Source: Blastocystis sp. Blastoise
Lineage: Eukaryota > Sar > Bigyra > Opalinata > Blastocystidae
DNA: 64,000 nucleotides
Direction of reading: 5' to 3'
Assembly (NCBI GenBank): GCA_039096225.1
Contig: JBBPEB010000011.1
Span: 558,001 to 622,000 of the forward strand
Shown: positions 44,805-58,100 of the stretch, piece after piece
Layout: every line of letters starts with the position of its first letter
How positions within the stretch are numbered: the first letter of the stretch is position 1
The notes under the pieces: generated by a model
What the model saw: the letters and a program-made list of their open reading frames with translations, nothing else
Told to the model about the DNA's origin: nothing
Database searches by the model: none
Program-made: the position numbers and the translations under genes

Positions 44805-46462
44805 TATTATACTTATTATATATATAGATTCACGATCAAAGCTATTGACTCAAGGTATATATATATATAATATTATATATATGTATTATATTACATTATA
44901 TTATATATATAGATTCAGGATCAAAGTCGTTGACTCAAGGTATATATTATATTATATTATATTATATTATATTATACTTATTATATATATAGATTCAGGA
45001 TTAAAACCATTGATTCAATGTATATATAATATTATATTATGTTATATCATATTATAATATATATATAGATTCAGGATCAAAACCATTGACCGAAGGTATA
45101 TATATATAACATTATATATCAACACTATATATATAGATAATGAATTGAATCATACTTCAAATAATGGTATATGCATATATATTATATACTAATATATATA
45201 TATATACTATACTATATATATAGCTGAATGCAAACGATCAAAACATTCCCTAATGAAGAGTATATATTTATATTTATATTTATATTTATATTTATAGAAA
45301 ATCGCCGCACTCTCTCAAAGAGTGGCTCTAAAAAACATAATAATGAAATTAAATTGAAAGGTATTTTATATTATAACTATATATATTATTTTTTTAGATT
45401 TAAATAATAATGGAGTAAAGCCAAAAAAAAGCAAAACAAGTAGTGTATCTGGCCTTTTTAATATAAATATAAAAAGTAAATCTTTCTTTATTGTTTTTTG
45501 TTTTTAGTTTTGTTTGTTGCTTTGTTGTTTATTCTTTTTTATATTAGTTTATATTTTTTTTTTAACTTTTTAATTTTTCTTCTTTTTCTATTTTTATTTC
45601 TTATATCATTAAATATTTAACAGCTTTTATTATTTTTGTTATTCTTTTATTTTAATTAATTTAAATTATTTATTATTTAAGTTTAACCTATATAAAATGC
45701 CCGACTCTGCTTTATTAAAGTTCATGATGTCTCTTTATATAGTTTAAAGTTTATAAACTTAAATAGTATTTAATATATTAATTAATTTGAATAGAAGATA
45801 TCAAATATCATATTGCTGTTTTATATTTTTTGATGTGTTTGTTTTGGTTCTGTGTTGTAACTTATTTGTTATGGCAAATTAATGTTACACACTTTTGTTT
45901 TTGATATGTTTGATCTCGAAAATATTTTCATTAACTTACAAAATATATTATCATATATATAGATTGTAAAAGAGTTGAAAATACTTTTGAGTTTCATACA
46001 TCTTGCTTTTGTCTTAACAACAAGGGAGACAAAGGTATATTATTGTCTAATAAAATAATAAAAATATTTTTATTGTTTCGTCTTTAGATAATAATAACTA
46101 CAAAAACACCCTTGAAAAAATATTTTTTAATAGTAATCTGTTTACTATTAATTGTGAAGGTATGTTTTGATGTGAAAACAACCTAAAATATATATAGGAA
46201 CTACAGACTCAGAAATAACAAATAAATTTATATTTAAAGACAACACAACTCTTTTTGCAAATAAAAACAGATTTTCAACATGTCCAACAAATCAAGGTAA
46301 ATATTTTTATTATTTAAATTCTATTATGACTTGATAGTTACTTTAAATAATAATCAGGAGAATGAAAGTGACGAGGATCTCTCAAGTCCTCCTTATTATG
46401 ATGAAAGGGTTTCACCTCCTACTTCTCCTGTTTATCCTGTTTCTTCTCCTGAATATTATTAA
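42799..46462 (+). CDS. Micro-exon array gene with about 33 exons, nearly all symmetric phase 1
   Basis: Exon 1 (42799-42868) encodes MESDCPVLSLLSQYEDAESS plus NNN and ends in phase 1. Then come about 25 tandem copies of a 27-nt exon-like unit (43041-45092), mostly bordered by TATAG and GTATAT and encoding DSGSKLLTQ or variants (SGLKQSSE, SRLKPSIQ). Further single exons follow: about 45137-45166, 45221-45256, 45297-45360, 45399-45474, 45964-46040, 46087-46160, 46199-46294 and the last at 46338-46462. The last ends SPPYYDERVSPPTSPVYPVS and a stop. Practically every intron is phase 1, so exons can be skipped freely. A few units (near 43279, 43392, 43816) have lost splice sites or gained a stop. 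Function unknown; it lies inside Helitron 2 and may be its N-terminal gene part or cargo. Confidence 0.65.
43041..45092 (+). repeat. Tandem micro-exon / mini-intron array, about 25 units of 70-110 bp
   Basis: Each unit is acceptor TATATAG, a 27-nt core (ATTCAGGATCAAAGCTATTG plus ACTCAAG), donor GTATAT, then a TA-rich spacer of variable length. Core types A (SGSKLLTQ), B (SGLKQSSE) and C (SRLKPSIQ) recur in the order A..A-B-C, which gives a higher-order repeat visible at 43975-44225 and 44268-44612. Cores are far better conserved than spacers in length. Confidence 0.9.
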
Positions 46463-46692
46463 GGAGTTTTTTAAATTTTTTTTTGTTTTTGCTTATAAAT
46501 ATTTTGTTGTTTTGTATTATTTTATTTCTTTCTTTAATTATTTATTCTTTTATATTATATTTTGTTTAGTTAAATATTTTATTTTTAAATTATTAAAAAA
46601 ATAAAATATTTTATATATATATGTTTACAAATATTAATATTATTTAATTAATAAAATCTTATATATAAAACTAATAATATATAATACTATAG
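46463..46692. other. Gap between the short gene end and the Rep/helicase exons
   Basis: T-rich sequence. It contains TCTTATATATAAAA at 46657, a 14-base match to the Helitron 5' end, and TACTATAG immediately before the next coding exon, a likely splice acceptor. Confidence 0.5.
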
Positions 46693-49600
46693 GAAACAAA
46701 AGAAAGCGATTTAATTCTCTTAAGAGAAGAGATATATTTGGGAATTTTTTGAATACCCACAAATCTAAAAGGATTAATGACCAAATATTAAACGAAAATC
46801 AAAATGCTTTTAATCAAGACAATTCATTATTCAATACAAATAATTCTTTAAATAATGAAGAAATAGTAACTGAACAACACCCAATACAACTAAACAATAT
46901 AGCAACTATATCTTCTTCTTCTTCTTCTCCTATTTCAGATAATACTTCAACTCAAAGTAATAATACAAATTCATATAATAATAACACAATCGAAACATTA
47001 ATTAATGAAATCAATTTAATAGAGCCAGATTCTAATAATAATACAAGTTTAAATAACGAAAATATATCTGAAACTTTAATTAATGAAACAAATTTTATAG
47101 AATCTGAAATAAATAATAATAATGAAAGTATATCTCAATCAATAATTGATGATAGTTTTAATTCTACTTTTATTTTTGAAAATAATGAAACAAATGATAA
47201 TACACAACCTATAATATTAAATAATCCTGTAACTCCTTTACATAATCAACACAATAATGATATACTTTCAGATAATAATATGATCAATAATATTAATACT
47301 CCAACTATATATAATACACCAAATTCTAATACAAATAATCAAATAGTATCTCCTTCTACTTCTCTCATTATAACACCTCCTAGATTATCTCCTCTTGATT
47401 CAAGAATTATTAATTCTTCTTCTTCTTCTCATAATAGTAATAATAATCATTCTATTATTCCTCCTTTACCAAGATCATCAATATTAGATATATTAAATTA
47501 TTATCAAATATCTCCCATTCAAAATCCTAATAATAATAATTTATTATCAACAAATATAAATAATCATAGAAGAAGAATTAGTTTTGATTCTTCTACTTCA
47601 GATAATGATTCAAGTACAGATAGTGATTTCACACCTATTATTCCTTCTAATACTACTAATAATCCTATTTTGCAAATAGAACCAATAAACTCTACAAATA
47701 ATAACGATATAGATATAGATAATCAAAATGAAAATAATAATGAAGAAAATAATAGCAATATTCCTATTGTGATAAGATTTGAAAATTGTGAAGCATGTAT
47801 TAAATTAAGTATGCTTAATATTATATCATTTTTATAATTCTTTCTTTATGATAATAAAACTATTATTATATTATGTATAGGAAATGGAGAACAAATAATA
47901 GAAGAGAATGAAAGAGATATTCAAGGAAATAATAAATATGAATATTATAATATAGGTAAAATGAATCACGTTTGTATTCATTGTGAAGCTCTTCATTTTG
48001 AAGCAGAAAAAACAAACTTTTATATCACAAAAAATTCTACATATAAAAAATACATTAATTTAATTAATGATTCAAGAATACAATTTGAATACTATGAAGG
48101 AGATCATGATTATATCATTACAAGAAATTCAAATTATACAATGTGTTGTAATAATGGGAAAGTGAAAGTAGAATCACCTATAAATCTTCCAAATGAATTA
48201 TTAAATCAATTAAAGAGTCAAACACCAAATAATAAATTATTTAGAAATGAGATAAGAAGATATAATAATGCTTTTGCTTTTGCTTCTATGTCATGTTCTA
48301 ATGTAGTAACAAGAATGAATGGTCCAGGACCATATTTTTATAGAGTTCATGGTAATGTATATCATTCTATGAGTGATTTATATCCTTCTGATAATTCTCC
48401 TCCTTCTTTTAATCAAATATATATTTATGATGAAGAAGAAGCTCTTCATATTCGAAATGGAAATAGTATGTTTTCAGAATTATCTTCTGATTTATTATTA
48501 AGTATTGATTCTATGATAAGAAATAATAATAAAATATATGAATCTTTTAAAACATTACATGAACAAGTAACAGAATCAAGAAGAATAAATAATACTACTT
48601 ATTCACAAGTAAATTTAAAATTACAATTTAAAATAAGTAATTATGATGATAGAAGAAGATTTAATGCTCCTACTACAACAAATGAAATAGCTATGATTAT
48701 ACCAAAACAAAATGATGAAGGTTTACCAAATATTAATCTTTCATGTTATCCAAGAAGAAGAAGAAGAAATAATAGTAATAATGAAATTGAAAATGAAAAT
48801 GAAAATAATAATGAAAATATATCAGAACAACAAATAACAAATCTTAGTTATAATAATCCTTTTTGTGATCCTTTAATATATCCATTAATGTTTCCTTATG
48901 GATTACCATTATGGAGTTTAGAATCTACTTCTAATATTATACGTAATTCTGAATTACATTTAAATCGTCAAAATAATAATAATAATAATAGAAATATTTC
49001 AAATTCAACTAATAATAATAATAATGAGAATGAAATAATAGAAGAAGTAGAAAATGAATTAAATAATAGAAATAATTATAGAATAAATAATAATCATACA
49101 GAGAATAATGATAGTAATGGAGATGATTCAAAATCTATGAGAATTATTCCAATTTTTAGAAATAGATCAGAAAGAGGATTTCCATTAGATATTTTAGGAA
49201 ATGAATTTTATACTATACCTACTATTTCATTAAGAGAATTCTATTCCTATTTATTATATACAAGACATCCTAATCATAAGAATTATTTATTATTATTTGA
49301 AAAATTATTATTACAATTTATGGTTGATGCAGCTACAAAAATAGAATATTCAAGATTATTATTTATAGCAAATAATCAAACAAAATTAAGATCAGAGAAA
49401 TATTCTGTATTTAGAGATACAGTGAATGAGATGATACGAAATGGATTTAGTGATGAATATATAAGAAGTAGAATGGGAAAAGCAGTTATTATTCCATCAA
49501 GTTTTGTAGGTGGTCCTCGATATATGAAGAATTCTTACTTAGAAACAATGGCTATTGTAAGAGCTTATGGTAAACCAGATTTATTTATAACCATGACTTG

Positions 49601-52600
49601 CAATCCAAATTGGCCAGAAATCTTAGAATCATTAGAAGAAGGTCAACAACCTTGGATGAGACCTGATATAGTAGATAGAGTATTTTATATAAAATTGAAA
49701 ATCTTAACTCATTTGATAACAAACTTTAAAGTATTTGGAGAAGTAAAATGTTTATGTTATTCAATAGAATATCAAAAGAGAGGAATGCCTCATGCACATA
49801 TTTTAATTACTTTAGAGAATGAATATAAATTAAGAACTCCTGAAGATATAGATTCCTATATATGTGCAGAAATTCCTGATCCTATAAAGAATCCAAGATT
49901 ATATGAAATTATTACTTCAATGAATATGCATGGTCCTCATACAAGAACATCTCAATGTATGAAAGAAATAAATGGTCAACAATATTGTTCAAAGAAATTT
50001 CCAAAAGAATATAGAAATGAAACTACAATAAATGAAGATGGATATCCAAATTATAGAAGAAGAGATAATGGTAGAGTATATGTAATAGGTAGGCAATCAA
50101 ATGTAAATAATACTTTAGATAATAGATGGGTAGTTCCATATAATCCATATTTATCATTAAGAATAGGTTGCCATATTAATGTAGAAGTATGTTCTTCTGT
50201 AAGAAGTCCTAAATATATATTTAAATATGCTTTTAAAGGACATGATTCTATTAATGCAGAAATAGAAAGAGAAGATAATACTAATAATAATACTAATAAT
50301 AATAATCCAAATAATTCAAATAGAAATGAAATAGAAATACCAAATGAAATGAAATCTTATTTAAAAGGAAGATATTTATCAGCTCCTGAAGCAATGTGGA
50401 GAATATATGGATTTCCAATAAAGTATTGTAATGTGAGTGTAATTACTTTAGATATTCATGATGAGAATGATAGAACTGTATATTATGTAGAAGGAGATGA
50501 AGAAAGAGCTTTAGATAGAATAATGAATCAAGATACAATGTTAACAGCATATTTTAAAATGAATGATTTATATATAAATGAAGAATCAAGAGGAACAATG
50601 GATGAACCCTCTATTTTAACTTATATAGAATTTCCTAAATATTATACATATGATTCAAAATTAAAGAAATGGAATCATAGAAGAAGAAATAATAAAGTAA
50701 TAGGAAGACTTCCTTATATAGATCCTACAAATGATAATTTATTTTGTTTAAGAATACTTTTATTACATGTAAGTCGTCCATTAAGTTTTGATGATTTAAA
50801 ATGTTATGAAGGCCAAATATATAATACATATAGAGAATCCTGTATAGCAAGAGGATTATTAGTAGATGATACAGAATATTATGATATTCTTGCAAATGAA
50901 GTAATAGATGCTACTCCTTGGCAATTAAGACAATTATTTGGTTTACTTTGTTCTTATTATCCTATTACTGATCCATTATCTATTTGGAATACTTATAGGA
51001 ATGATATGATAGATGATTTCTTTCATCAATATATAAATGAATATATAAGTATAGATAGACAAGATGCATATGTATTAGATTCAGAAGATAATGAAGTGAA
51101 TAGAATAATAGAAGAATATTGTATACCTAGAGCATTAAATCATATAAGAAGTGTCATAGATACAAATAAACATAATGGAGGATATCAAAGTACTAATTTA
51201 CCACAATTTGATAATAATACTAATATGATAGATTATGAATCTGAAGGAATTAATTTTGAAGAAGATCATAGAATAGCAGAAAGAAATATAAGTTTATTAA
51301 ATGAAGGACAAAGAAGAGTATATGAATCAATAATGGAATCAGTGAATAATAATGAACCTCATAGAAATAATATGTTTTTTATAGATGGACCAGGAGGAAC
51401 TGGAAAAACATTTCTTTATAATACAATAATTAAATCAATAAGAAATAATATAGATGATGTGATAGCAGTTGCATGGACAGGTATTGCAGCTACTTTATTA
51501 TGTGGAGGAAAAACATCTCATTCACAATTTGGATTACCTTTTGAATTAAATGAATCTTCTTCTTCTTCTATTTCAAGAGGATCTCCAAGAGCAGAACAAA
51601 TTAAGAAATGTAAAATAATAATATGGGATGAAGCTCCTATGGCTTCTAAATATGCTTTAAAAGTAGTTGATCGATTATTAAGATTCTTATATAATGATGA
51701 GATAGATATTCCATTTGCAGGTAAAACAATAGTATTAGGTGGAGATTTTAGACAATGTTTACCAGTAGTAGCTCATGGAAAAGAAGCTGATATTGTTCCT
51801 TTATGTATTAAATATTTAGATATTTGGAATGAATTTAATCAATTTCAATTAACAGAAAATATGAGAGCAAATGCAAATGAAATAGAATTTAAAGAATTCT
51901 TATTGAAGATAGGAAATGGTGAGAGATGTAATAATGAATTAAGATTATTATCAAAAGATAAAGTACATATTCCAAGAGAATGCATTTGTGATGAGAATAT
52001 AGGTGAAGAAATATTTCATGAATTTATTAATGATTCAAATACAGATATATATAGACAGAAATTAGCTTCAAATTGTATATTATGTGCAACAAATGAACAA
52101 GCATATTTAATTAATGAAATAATTCAAAATATGATAAGATCAAGTTCTCATCATTATTATAGTCATGATGAATTAGCAGAAGAAGTAGAAGATATAGATG
52201 AAAGAGATGCTTATAGTACAGAATATTTAAATAGTTTAATTCCTCAAGGATGTCCACCTCATGATTTAGAATTGAAAAGAGGTTCAGTTATTATGTTATT
52301 AAGAAATTTAGATATAAAGAGAGGATTATGTAATGGAACGAGATTAGTAGTATTAGATACAAAACCAAATGTAATAAGAAGTCAATTATTAGTAAGAACT
52401 GATAATATGTTAGAAGGACAAGATATAGTATTGATTCCAAGAATTAAATTTATAGTAGACGATAGTGATTTACCATGTAAGTTAAGTAGAAAACAATTTC
52501 CTGTCAGATTAGCTTTTGCTATGACTATTAATAAATCACAAGGTCAAACATTTCAAAATGTAGGTATTTATTTAGAAAAACCTGTATTTAGTCATGGTCA

Positions 52601-52742
52601 ATTATATGTTGCTTTAAGTAGAGTACGTTCTTTTCATGGTATAAAAATGTTTATAAAGAATGATAATATTAATCAAGGTCAATTAATCAGAAATAGTAAT
52701 GAATGGTTTACGAAAAATTGTGTATTTAATGGAGTATTATAA
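46693..52742 (+). CDS. Helitron Rep (HUH)-PIF1 helicase protein
   Basis: Two exons: 46693-47808 (Asn/Ser-rich, about 370 codons) and 47881-52742. The intron is GTATGC...GTATAG, and both borders are phase 1. Exon 2 begins with a zinc-finger-like MNHVCIHCEALHFEAE ... CCNNGKVK, then the Rep domain with the HUH motif RGMPHAHILI (H611/H613 counted from 47961) and the two-tyrosine motif KYIFKYAFKG (Y752/Y756). It ends with a PIF1-type SF1 helicase with Walker A GPGGTGKT (1143-1150) and a closing LSRVRSFHGIKMF. Rep nicks and joins single strands at the Helitron ends, and the helicase unwinds the donor. Exon 1 has no ATG near its start and opens at a splice acceptor in phase 1, so the N-terminus must come from upstream exons. 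The ORF is intact, which suggests recent activity. Confidence 0.92.
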
Positions 52743-53022
52743 TTTATTTTTGTTGTTGTATTTTGTTTTATATTTTTTTCGATTTTCTAATTTTTCTTAT
52801 TTTTCTTATTGTTTATGAATACTTTTTGTTAATTTTCAATTTTAAATTGTATATTTGTTTATTTTTATTTGTTAATAATTAATTCTTAAAATTTATATTG
52901 TTTAGTTTATAATTCTTTATCATTATCAAAAGAAAATAAATAAATAACAAAAAACAAGAAATAATTGACTGAAATAGACTTAATAGATACATAGCATCGG
53001 CGAAGCCGATGCCACCCGCTAG

Positions 53023-53592
53023 TTATTATAAAAGGAATATAATAATAATAATATACATCAATAAATAAAGAGTTATTTACCTATAATAATAATAGTAATA
53101 ATAGTAATATATGATAGGCTATATGATATACTAAACATGAGTGTATTGATTGATAAATCATTGAGAATTGAGTGTGATGTTGATAACATTCAAAATGCAA
53201 GCTATATACATAAAATAACTAAATTAGCAAGTTTTTAATAAAAATAAATGAAATATAATGAAATATTAAATAATATATACATAATAATGAAATAATTGTT
53301 AATAAAAAATAAATGATAACAACAATATAAAAGAATAAGAACTAAAATTTGAAAAGATTTTTATTATTGTTTATACAAAAAAAAATATTTATCGCAAAAA
53401 ATTTCTAGAAATTTCTCAAATAATCATATATAGACAAATATTTACCAATGATATTTTTTATAATTTATGGCTATTATTTTTCAGTACTACTTCGTCATAA
53501 CAAATCTTTAAATTCGTGATTATGACGCTATTATTTTTGTAGGAAAATGTGTTTTTATCAAATGCGTCATCCATTTTCTTCCAATCATATTT
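53023..53592. repeat. (AAT)n array, right remnant, then gene-free sequence
   Basis: The first 90 bases (to about 53115) resume the minisatellite type found left of both Helitrons, with TTTACCTATAATAATAATAG. The remainder is AT-rich with no feature. Confidence 0.6.
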
Positions 53593-54340
53593 CTAAATAT
53601 ATATATTTGATTTTATATATTTTATATATGTAAATACTAAAAACGAGTTTTTGATTATTTTTTTATCAATTATTACTTCTCCGCTACTATTAATAATATT
53701 GAAACCAAAGGATGAAGGTAAATTCCCATTTTTCTTTTTATCATAGAGAGCATCTTTTACAATTCTTATAATTATATAATCATCTACTCTACTTTTTTCA
53801 AATGACAGCATATACTCTTTTATAATCAGTAAAATTAAATTTAAAAGTCTGTTTTCATCATCTATGTAAATATTTTCTTTGTCATTTTTGAAAATATGTT
53901 CAGCATCCTTTAGATCACGATCAGTCAATACATAAGGTAAAACCCTGAGGCATTTCTATTTAAAAAATCATGATTAAAAAAGAAAATTTAAAATTAGGAT
54001 TTAAAATACTTTTATTATTTTTGTAGAATGCATGCTTGACGGTACCTTTATTCCCCTTTTTAAAGCTTCTCGCCTAAATGCAATTTCTAAGTCATATGTT
54101 AAATAACTCTTTCCTTGAGAATCTAAAAAATAATATCATGAATACAAAGATAAAACTACTATCTGTATCAGAATGAGCTAATCCATTGAAGAATTCATGA
54201 CTAGCATGTAGAAGTTCAACTTTAAACTTCTTAATTTTTTTGGTTTCTTCATTTGTTAAAGATTTCTGCCTTTATTGTTTTTCTAATAGGTTATACATAC
54301 GATATAAATACTTTTTTGGCATCTCGTAGCTTTTAAAATG
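53593..54340 (-). pseudogene. Small spliced gene of unknown function with an in-frame stop
   Basis: Read on the minus strand: a start near 54323 (MPKKYLYRMYNLLEKQ), then TAA, then the same frame continues (RQKSLTNEETKKIKK, HASHEFFNGLAHSDTD). After an intron comes SQGKSYLTYDLEIAFRREAL, then the last exon with LTDRDLKDAEHIFKND down to 53593. Codon-like composition over three exons argues for a once real gene. The in-frame TAA suggests decay, unless a small intron removes it. No family is recognised. Confidence 0.4.
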
Positions 54341-55128
54341 ATATAAAAGCGAAAAAGTATTATTTTTAGTATTTTGCTTTAAATTTTTTGTTTTTTTTTT
54401 TATACAAATAAGTTGTGTAATGGTTAAATATCAAATATTAATTCTTAAATATTTATCTTTAGTTTGAGAAAACATTGTGTTTTTAAGTTTTATGTCATAA
54501 TACGTTTACAATCTACTATTTTTAGTCTCAATTTGATAAAATTAGTAAAAAAACACATAAATTTTATTATTATTATATTAAAATACAATGAATAATTCAA
54601 ATATGTGTGCATTATATATATATAATAAAGCTAATAAAAGAATCAAAATATTTTTAATTTTTTGTTTTAATAATAATTACTCAGGAATAAAAACTCATCT
54701 AATAATAATCTTTTCATATTTCATTTAAATAAATTACATTAAAAGAAATATGATAATTGATTATAAATAAATATTTATTCATACGACAAGCTTCACAAAA
54801 AAAAAGTAAAATAGAGTAGAATCTTTACATATTCCCGTAAATATGAATTATTTCTATTTCAATATAACTTTGAATACAAGCTGAAATATATATTAAATAC
54901 AGGTCTTATATTTCTTAATATATATTTAAAAAGCACGAAAATACTTAAAATAGTCATAAAAATAGTATAATACACAAAATATAAATACTGATCATAATTA
55001 TTCTTTTATAGACTGAATAATCACAGAGAACTGTGTTAATAACATAAGGAAGAAGCTCATTATAACATTTAGAAATCTATTACACTTTAATATATACATA
55101 TAGTGAATTATTAGTTCTAAATTGAGAA
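54341..55128. other. Gene-free region upstream of the transposase
   Basis: AT-rich sequence between divergent genes. No terminal inverted repeat of the transposon was recognised here by eye. Confidence 0.45.
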
Positions 55129-58100
55129 ATGTCAAATAGAACATATAAAGGTAGTGGCTATAAAGCTAAAAGAAGAACAATATCACGTTTACGAACATTA
55201 TTTGATAGTCTACCGGAATTAGTTTTAAACAATTCTCCTACTGCAACTTATAATGATAGTGTCGAAAATGATGAGATTTATGAAGAGAGCTTTAGTAATA
55301 ATCAGGAGTTGTTGGTAGAAAAATTAATAGAATCAATACTAAATGATAAAGTATATATTTATATAAATTGTATAGAAAGTATTATTGTTTCTCTTTAGAA
55401 TCAAATAAAGGATATACATAAAGGAAATATAGAACGAATTGAAGAGGTAATACTTAATTGTTGGATATCATTAAAAACTAGCATGCAAAACATCAAGCCT
55501 TTATTTGAACTTGTGAATAAAATAATAGATATTTTGTCTCTACCAATAAATAAACTTACTATTCCAAAAAATGGTCAAGAGGCTGTTAGAAGATTGATGA
55601 AATATGCTCAATATAGACCAACTCAGCGAAATATTTATCTTTGTAGTTCATGTAACTCTTTTATTGGTTTTAATAAAGGACAGAAACAGATTGATAGAAG
55701 TAAAAGAAAGTGTAAAGACTTATCATGTAAAGTCTCCAAATGTAAATATCTTATTATTATTTAAATATTTATACTTATTATTAATACTTATATAAAGGTA
55801 GAAAGATAACAATAATACCTTTGATTCCTAGGATACGTGTTCTTCTACGTTCCCCTTTATTGATCAATGATATTAGCTACTTTACCAAAGAAGATGTTTT
55901 GAATATAATAAGATGTAATAATAAATCTGAATTTAAAGGTCCAATGTATTTAATGAGTAAAAACTATAAACAATATATAGATAAGGTAATCAACAATGGT
56001 GATATCTTTCTTGTGTTTACTCTAACCTGTGATGGAATAAGCATTTTCTCTCATTCACTTAGCGAATATAATAAATCATCATTTCCAATATTATTAAAAT
56101 TATTAAACTATAACTATAAAAGACAATATGATAAACGAACTTTCTGGACATATACAGTTTCCTCTGAGAATTTTAGTGATAATATACTCTCTATAATTGT
56201 TGAAGAGTTTAAACAATTAGAAAAGGGTATAGATATGGATGTTTATATTCATGGTATGTTACAAAGGAAAAAAGTTGTTTCAATTCTATTGAATGTTTCT
56301 GGAGATTGCGCTGCAATATCAAGCATTGGACATTTTACAGGATCAGCTTCTTCTTTTCCTTGCAGATGTTGTGAGTTGGAGTGGAAACGTGATGATAAGA
56401 GTTTTCATCAAGGCATTAAGTGCTCCTTTTCGCATGTGTCTGATCTCGTAAATAAAGATGAGATGACAGACCAACTTCACAGCATCAGATTTCCAATTAT
56501 GCCATATAAAGGTATATTATTATTATATCAATTTATTATATTAATAGTAGTACATCTATTTATTATATTAATAGTATTACATCTATTTATTATATTAATA
56601 TTATTACATCTATTTATTATATTAATAGTATTATTACATCTATTTATTATATTAATAGTATTATTACATCTATTTATTATATTAATAGTATTATTACATC
56701 TATTTATTATATTAATAGTATTACATCTATTTATTATATTGATAGTATTACATCTATTTATTATATTAATAGTATTATATCAATTTATTATATTAATAGC
56801 ATTATTACATCTATTTATTATATTAATATTATTACATCTATTTATTATATTAGTATTATTATTATATCAATTTATTATATTAATAGTATTATTACATTTA
56901 TTTATTATATTAATAGTATTATTACATCTATTTATTATATTAATAGTATTACATCTATTTATTATATTAATATTATTACATCTATTTATTATATTAATAG
57001 TATTATTACATCTATTTATTATATTAATAGTATTATTACATCTATTTATTATATTAATAGTATTATTACATCTATTTATTATATTAATAGTATTACATCT
57101 ATTTATTATATTGATAGTATTACATCTATTTATTATATTAATAGTATTACATCTATTTATTATATTAATAGTATTATTACATTTATTTATTATATTAATA
57201 GTATTATATCAATTTATTATATTAATAGCATTATTACATCTATTTATTATATTAATATTATTACATCTATTTATTATATTAGTATTATTATTATATCAAT
57301 TTATTATATTAATAGTATTATTACATCTATTTATTATATTAATAGTATTATTACATCTATTTATTATATTAATAGTATTACATCTATTTATTATATTAAT
57401 ATTATTACATCTATTTATTATATTAATAGTATTATTACATCTATTTATTATATTAATAGTATTATTACATCTATTTATTATATTAATAGTATTATTACAT
57501 CTATTTATTATATTAATAGTATTACATCTATTTATTATATTGATAGTATTACATCTATTTATTATATTAATAGTATTACATCTATTTATTATATTAATAG
57601 TATTATTACATTTATTTATTATATTAATAGTATTATATCAATTTATTATATTAATAGCATTATTACATCTATTTATTATATTAATATTATTACATCTATT
57701 TATTATATTAGTATTATTATTATATCAATTTATTATATTAATAGTATTATTACATTTATTTATTATATTAATAGTATTATTACATCTATTTATTATATTA
57801 ATAGTATTACATCTATTTATTATATTAATATTATTACATCTATTTATTATATTAATAGTATTATTACATCTATTTATTATATTAATAGTATTATTACATC
57901 TATTTATTATATTAATAGTATTATTACATCTATTTATTATATTAATAGTATTACATCTATTTATTATATTGATAGTATTACATCTATTTATTATATTAAT
58001 AGTATTACATCTATTTATTATATTAATAGTATTATTACATTTATTTATTATATTAATAGTATTATATCAATTTATTATATTAATAGCATTATTACATCTA

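Larger units (their letters stand above)
40176..53022 (+). mobile_element. Large autonomous Helitron (Helitron 2), about 12.8 kb
   Basis: The 5' end TCTTATATATAAAAGGGATA (after A) equals that of Helitron 1. The 3' end, hairpin GCATCGGC-gaa-GCCGATGC (52994-53012) plus CTAG (53019-53022) before T, is also identical. Both outer flanks are the same (AAT)n minisatellite, which supports one insertion spanning the whole interval. It contains the micro-exon gene (42799-46462) and the Rep/helicase gene (46693-52742). A second TCTTATATATAAAA at 46657 could be an alternative 5' end, giving a 6.4-kb element, but no array flank is found there. Such elements move as single strands by a rolling-circle or peel-and-paste mechanism. 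Confidence 0.75.

Noticed and set aside
43058-45057. Several short ORFs of Tyr/Ile repeats across the TA-rich region
   Set aside because: They read through splice sites and TA microsatellites of the micro-exon array.
43041-45092. CRISPR-like repeat-spacer array
   Set aside because: Spacers are TA microsatellites, not unique sequences, the context is eukaryotic, and the repeats are codon-like with splice signals.
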